A stretch of DNA of 64,000 nt from Paenibacillus sabinae T27 (GTDB lineage: Bacteria > Bacillota > Bacilli > Paenibacillales > Paenibacillaceae), in the NCBI RefSeq assembly GCF_000612505.1, contig NZ_CP004078.1, forward strand, positions 911,001-975,000. Direction: 5' to 3'. Shown piece after piece: positions 63,125 to 64,000 of this stretch (position 1 is the first letter of the stretch; every line of letters starts with the position of its first letter). The notes beneath the pieces were generated by a model, which was not told the origin of the DNA, ran no database searches, and worked only from the letters and a program-made list of their open reading frames with translations. Both the position numbers and the translations under genes were made by a program.

Positions 63125-64000
<876 letters not shown>

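Overview
The window looks like a Paenibacillus chromosome (Firmicutes, Bacillales). It ends in the 5' part of a 16S rRNA gene of Bacillales type, preceded by two identical sigma-A type rrn promoters. Gram-positive ribosome binding sites, frequent TTG/GTG starts, SLH surface anchoring, a CIRCE element, a SinR homologue and a Bacillus-like eps locus all agree. I cannot name the species.

Layout. 1-6.4 kb: two membrane or export proteins, a CPBP-family membrane protein, small stand-alone enzymes, a zinc-ribbon membrane protein and an HtrA-like serine protease. 6.4-12.4 kb: alsS-alsD (acetoin branch), an ACT-domain malic enzyme and an acyl-CoA ligase. 12.5-19.2 kb: an AMP-binding enzyme without its C-terminal domain, then lasso-peptide genes: cyclase (C), HPr-kinase-like lasso kinase (K), a 44-residue precursor (A) that was found by reading the sequence, and an inverted ABC exporter (D). 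19.4-26.4 kb: a small secreted protein and two divergent paralogous beta-helix proteins, one S-layer anchored and one secreted. 26.4-53 kb: a large exopolysaccharide (eps) locus. It holds chain-length control, tyrosine kinase, bacillosamine-type sugar synthesis (epsC, epsN, epsM), priming transferase, about ten glycosyltransferases, polymerase, flippase, pyruvyl and acyl transferases, a GH88/105-like hydrolase and galE. 53.0-54.2 kb: an inverted operon of lasso B1 (leader-binding), lasso B2 (leader peptidase) and a SinR homologue. 54.3-63 kb: htpG under a perfect CIRCE, a second nucleotidyltransferase-like gene, an ABC-2 exporter and small housekeeping genes. 63.1 kb to the end: 16S rRNA.

The main observation is that one 16-bp palindrome, GTTCTTTATAAAGAAC or a 1-2 base variant, occurs at six promoters: the truncated AMP-binding enzyme, the lasso cyclase-kinase pair, the small secreted protein, the secreted beta-helix protein, the eps operon (where it exactly fills the -35/-10 spacer) and the B1-B2-sinR operon. 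Its half-site matches the known Bacillus subtilis SinR heptamer GTTCTYT. The lasso genes are split into two groups about 34 kb apart, with the eps locus between them. The regulator that would control all of it is translationally coupled to the lasso peptidase gene. I read this as one matrix regulon in which a probably C-terminally phosphorylated lasso peptide is made together with the biofilm polysaccharide. The operators, gene order and overlaps are seen directly. SinR binding and the function of the peptide are inference.
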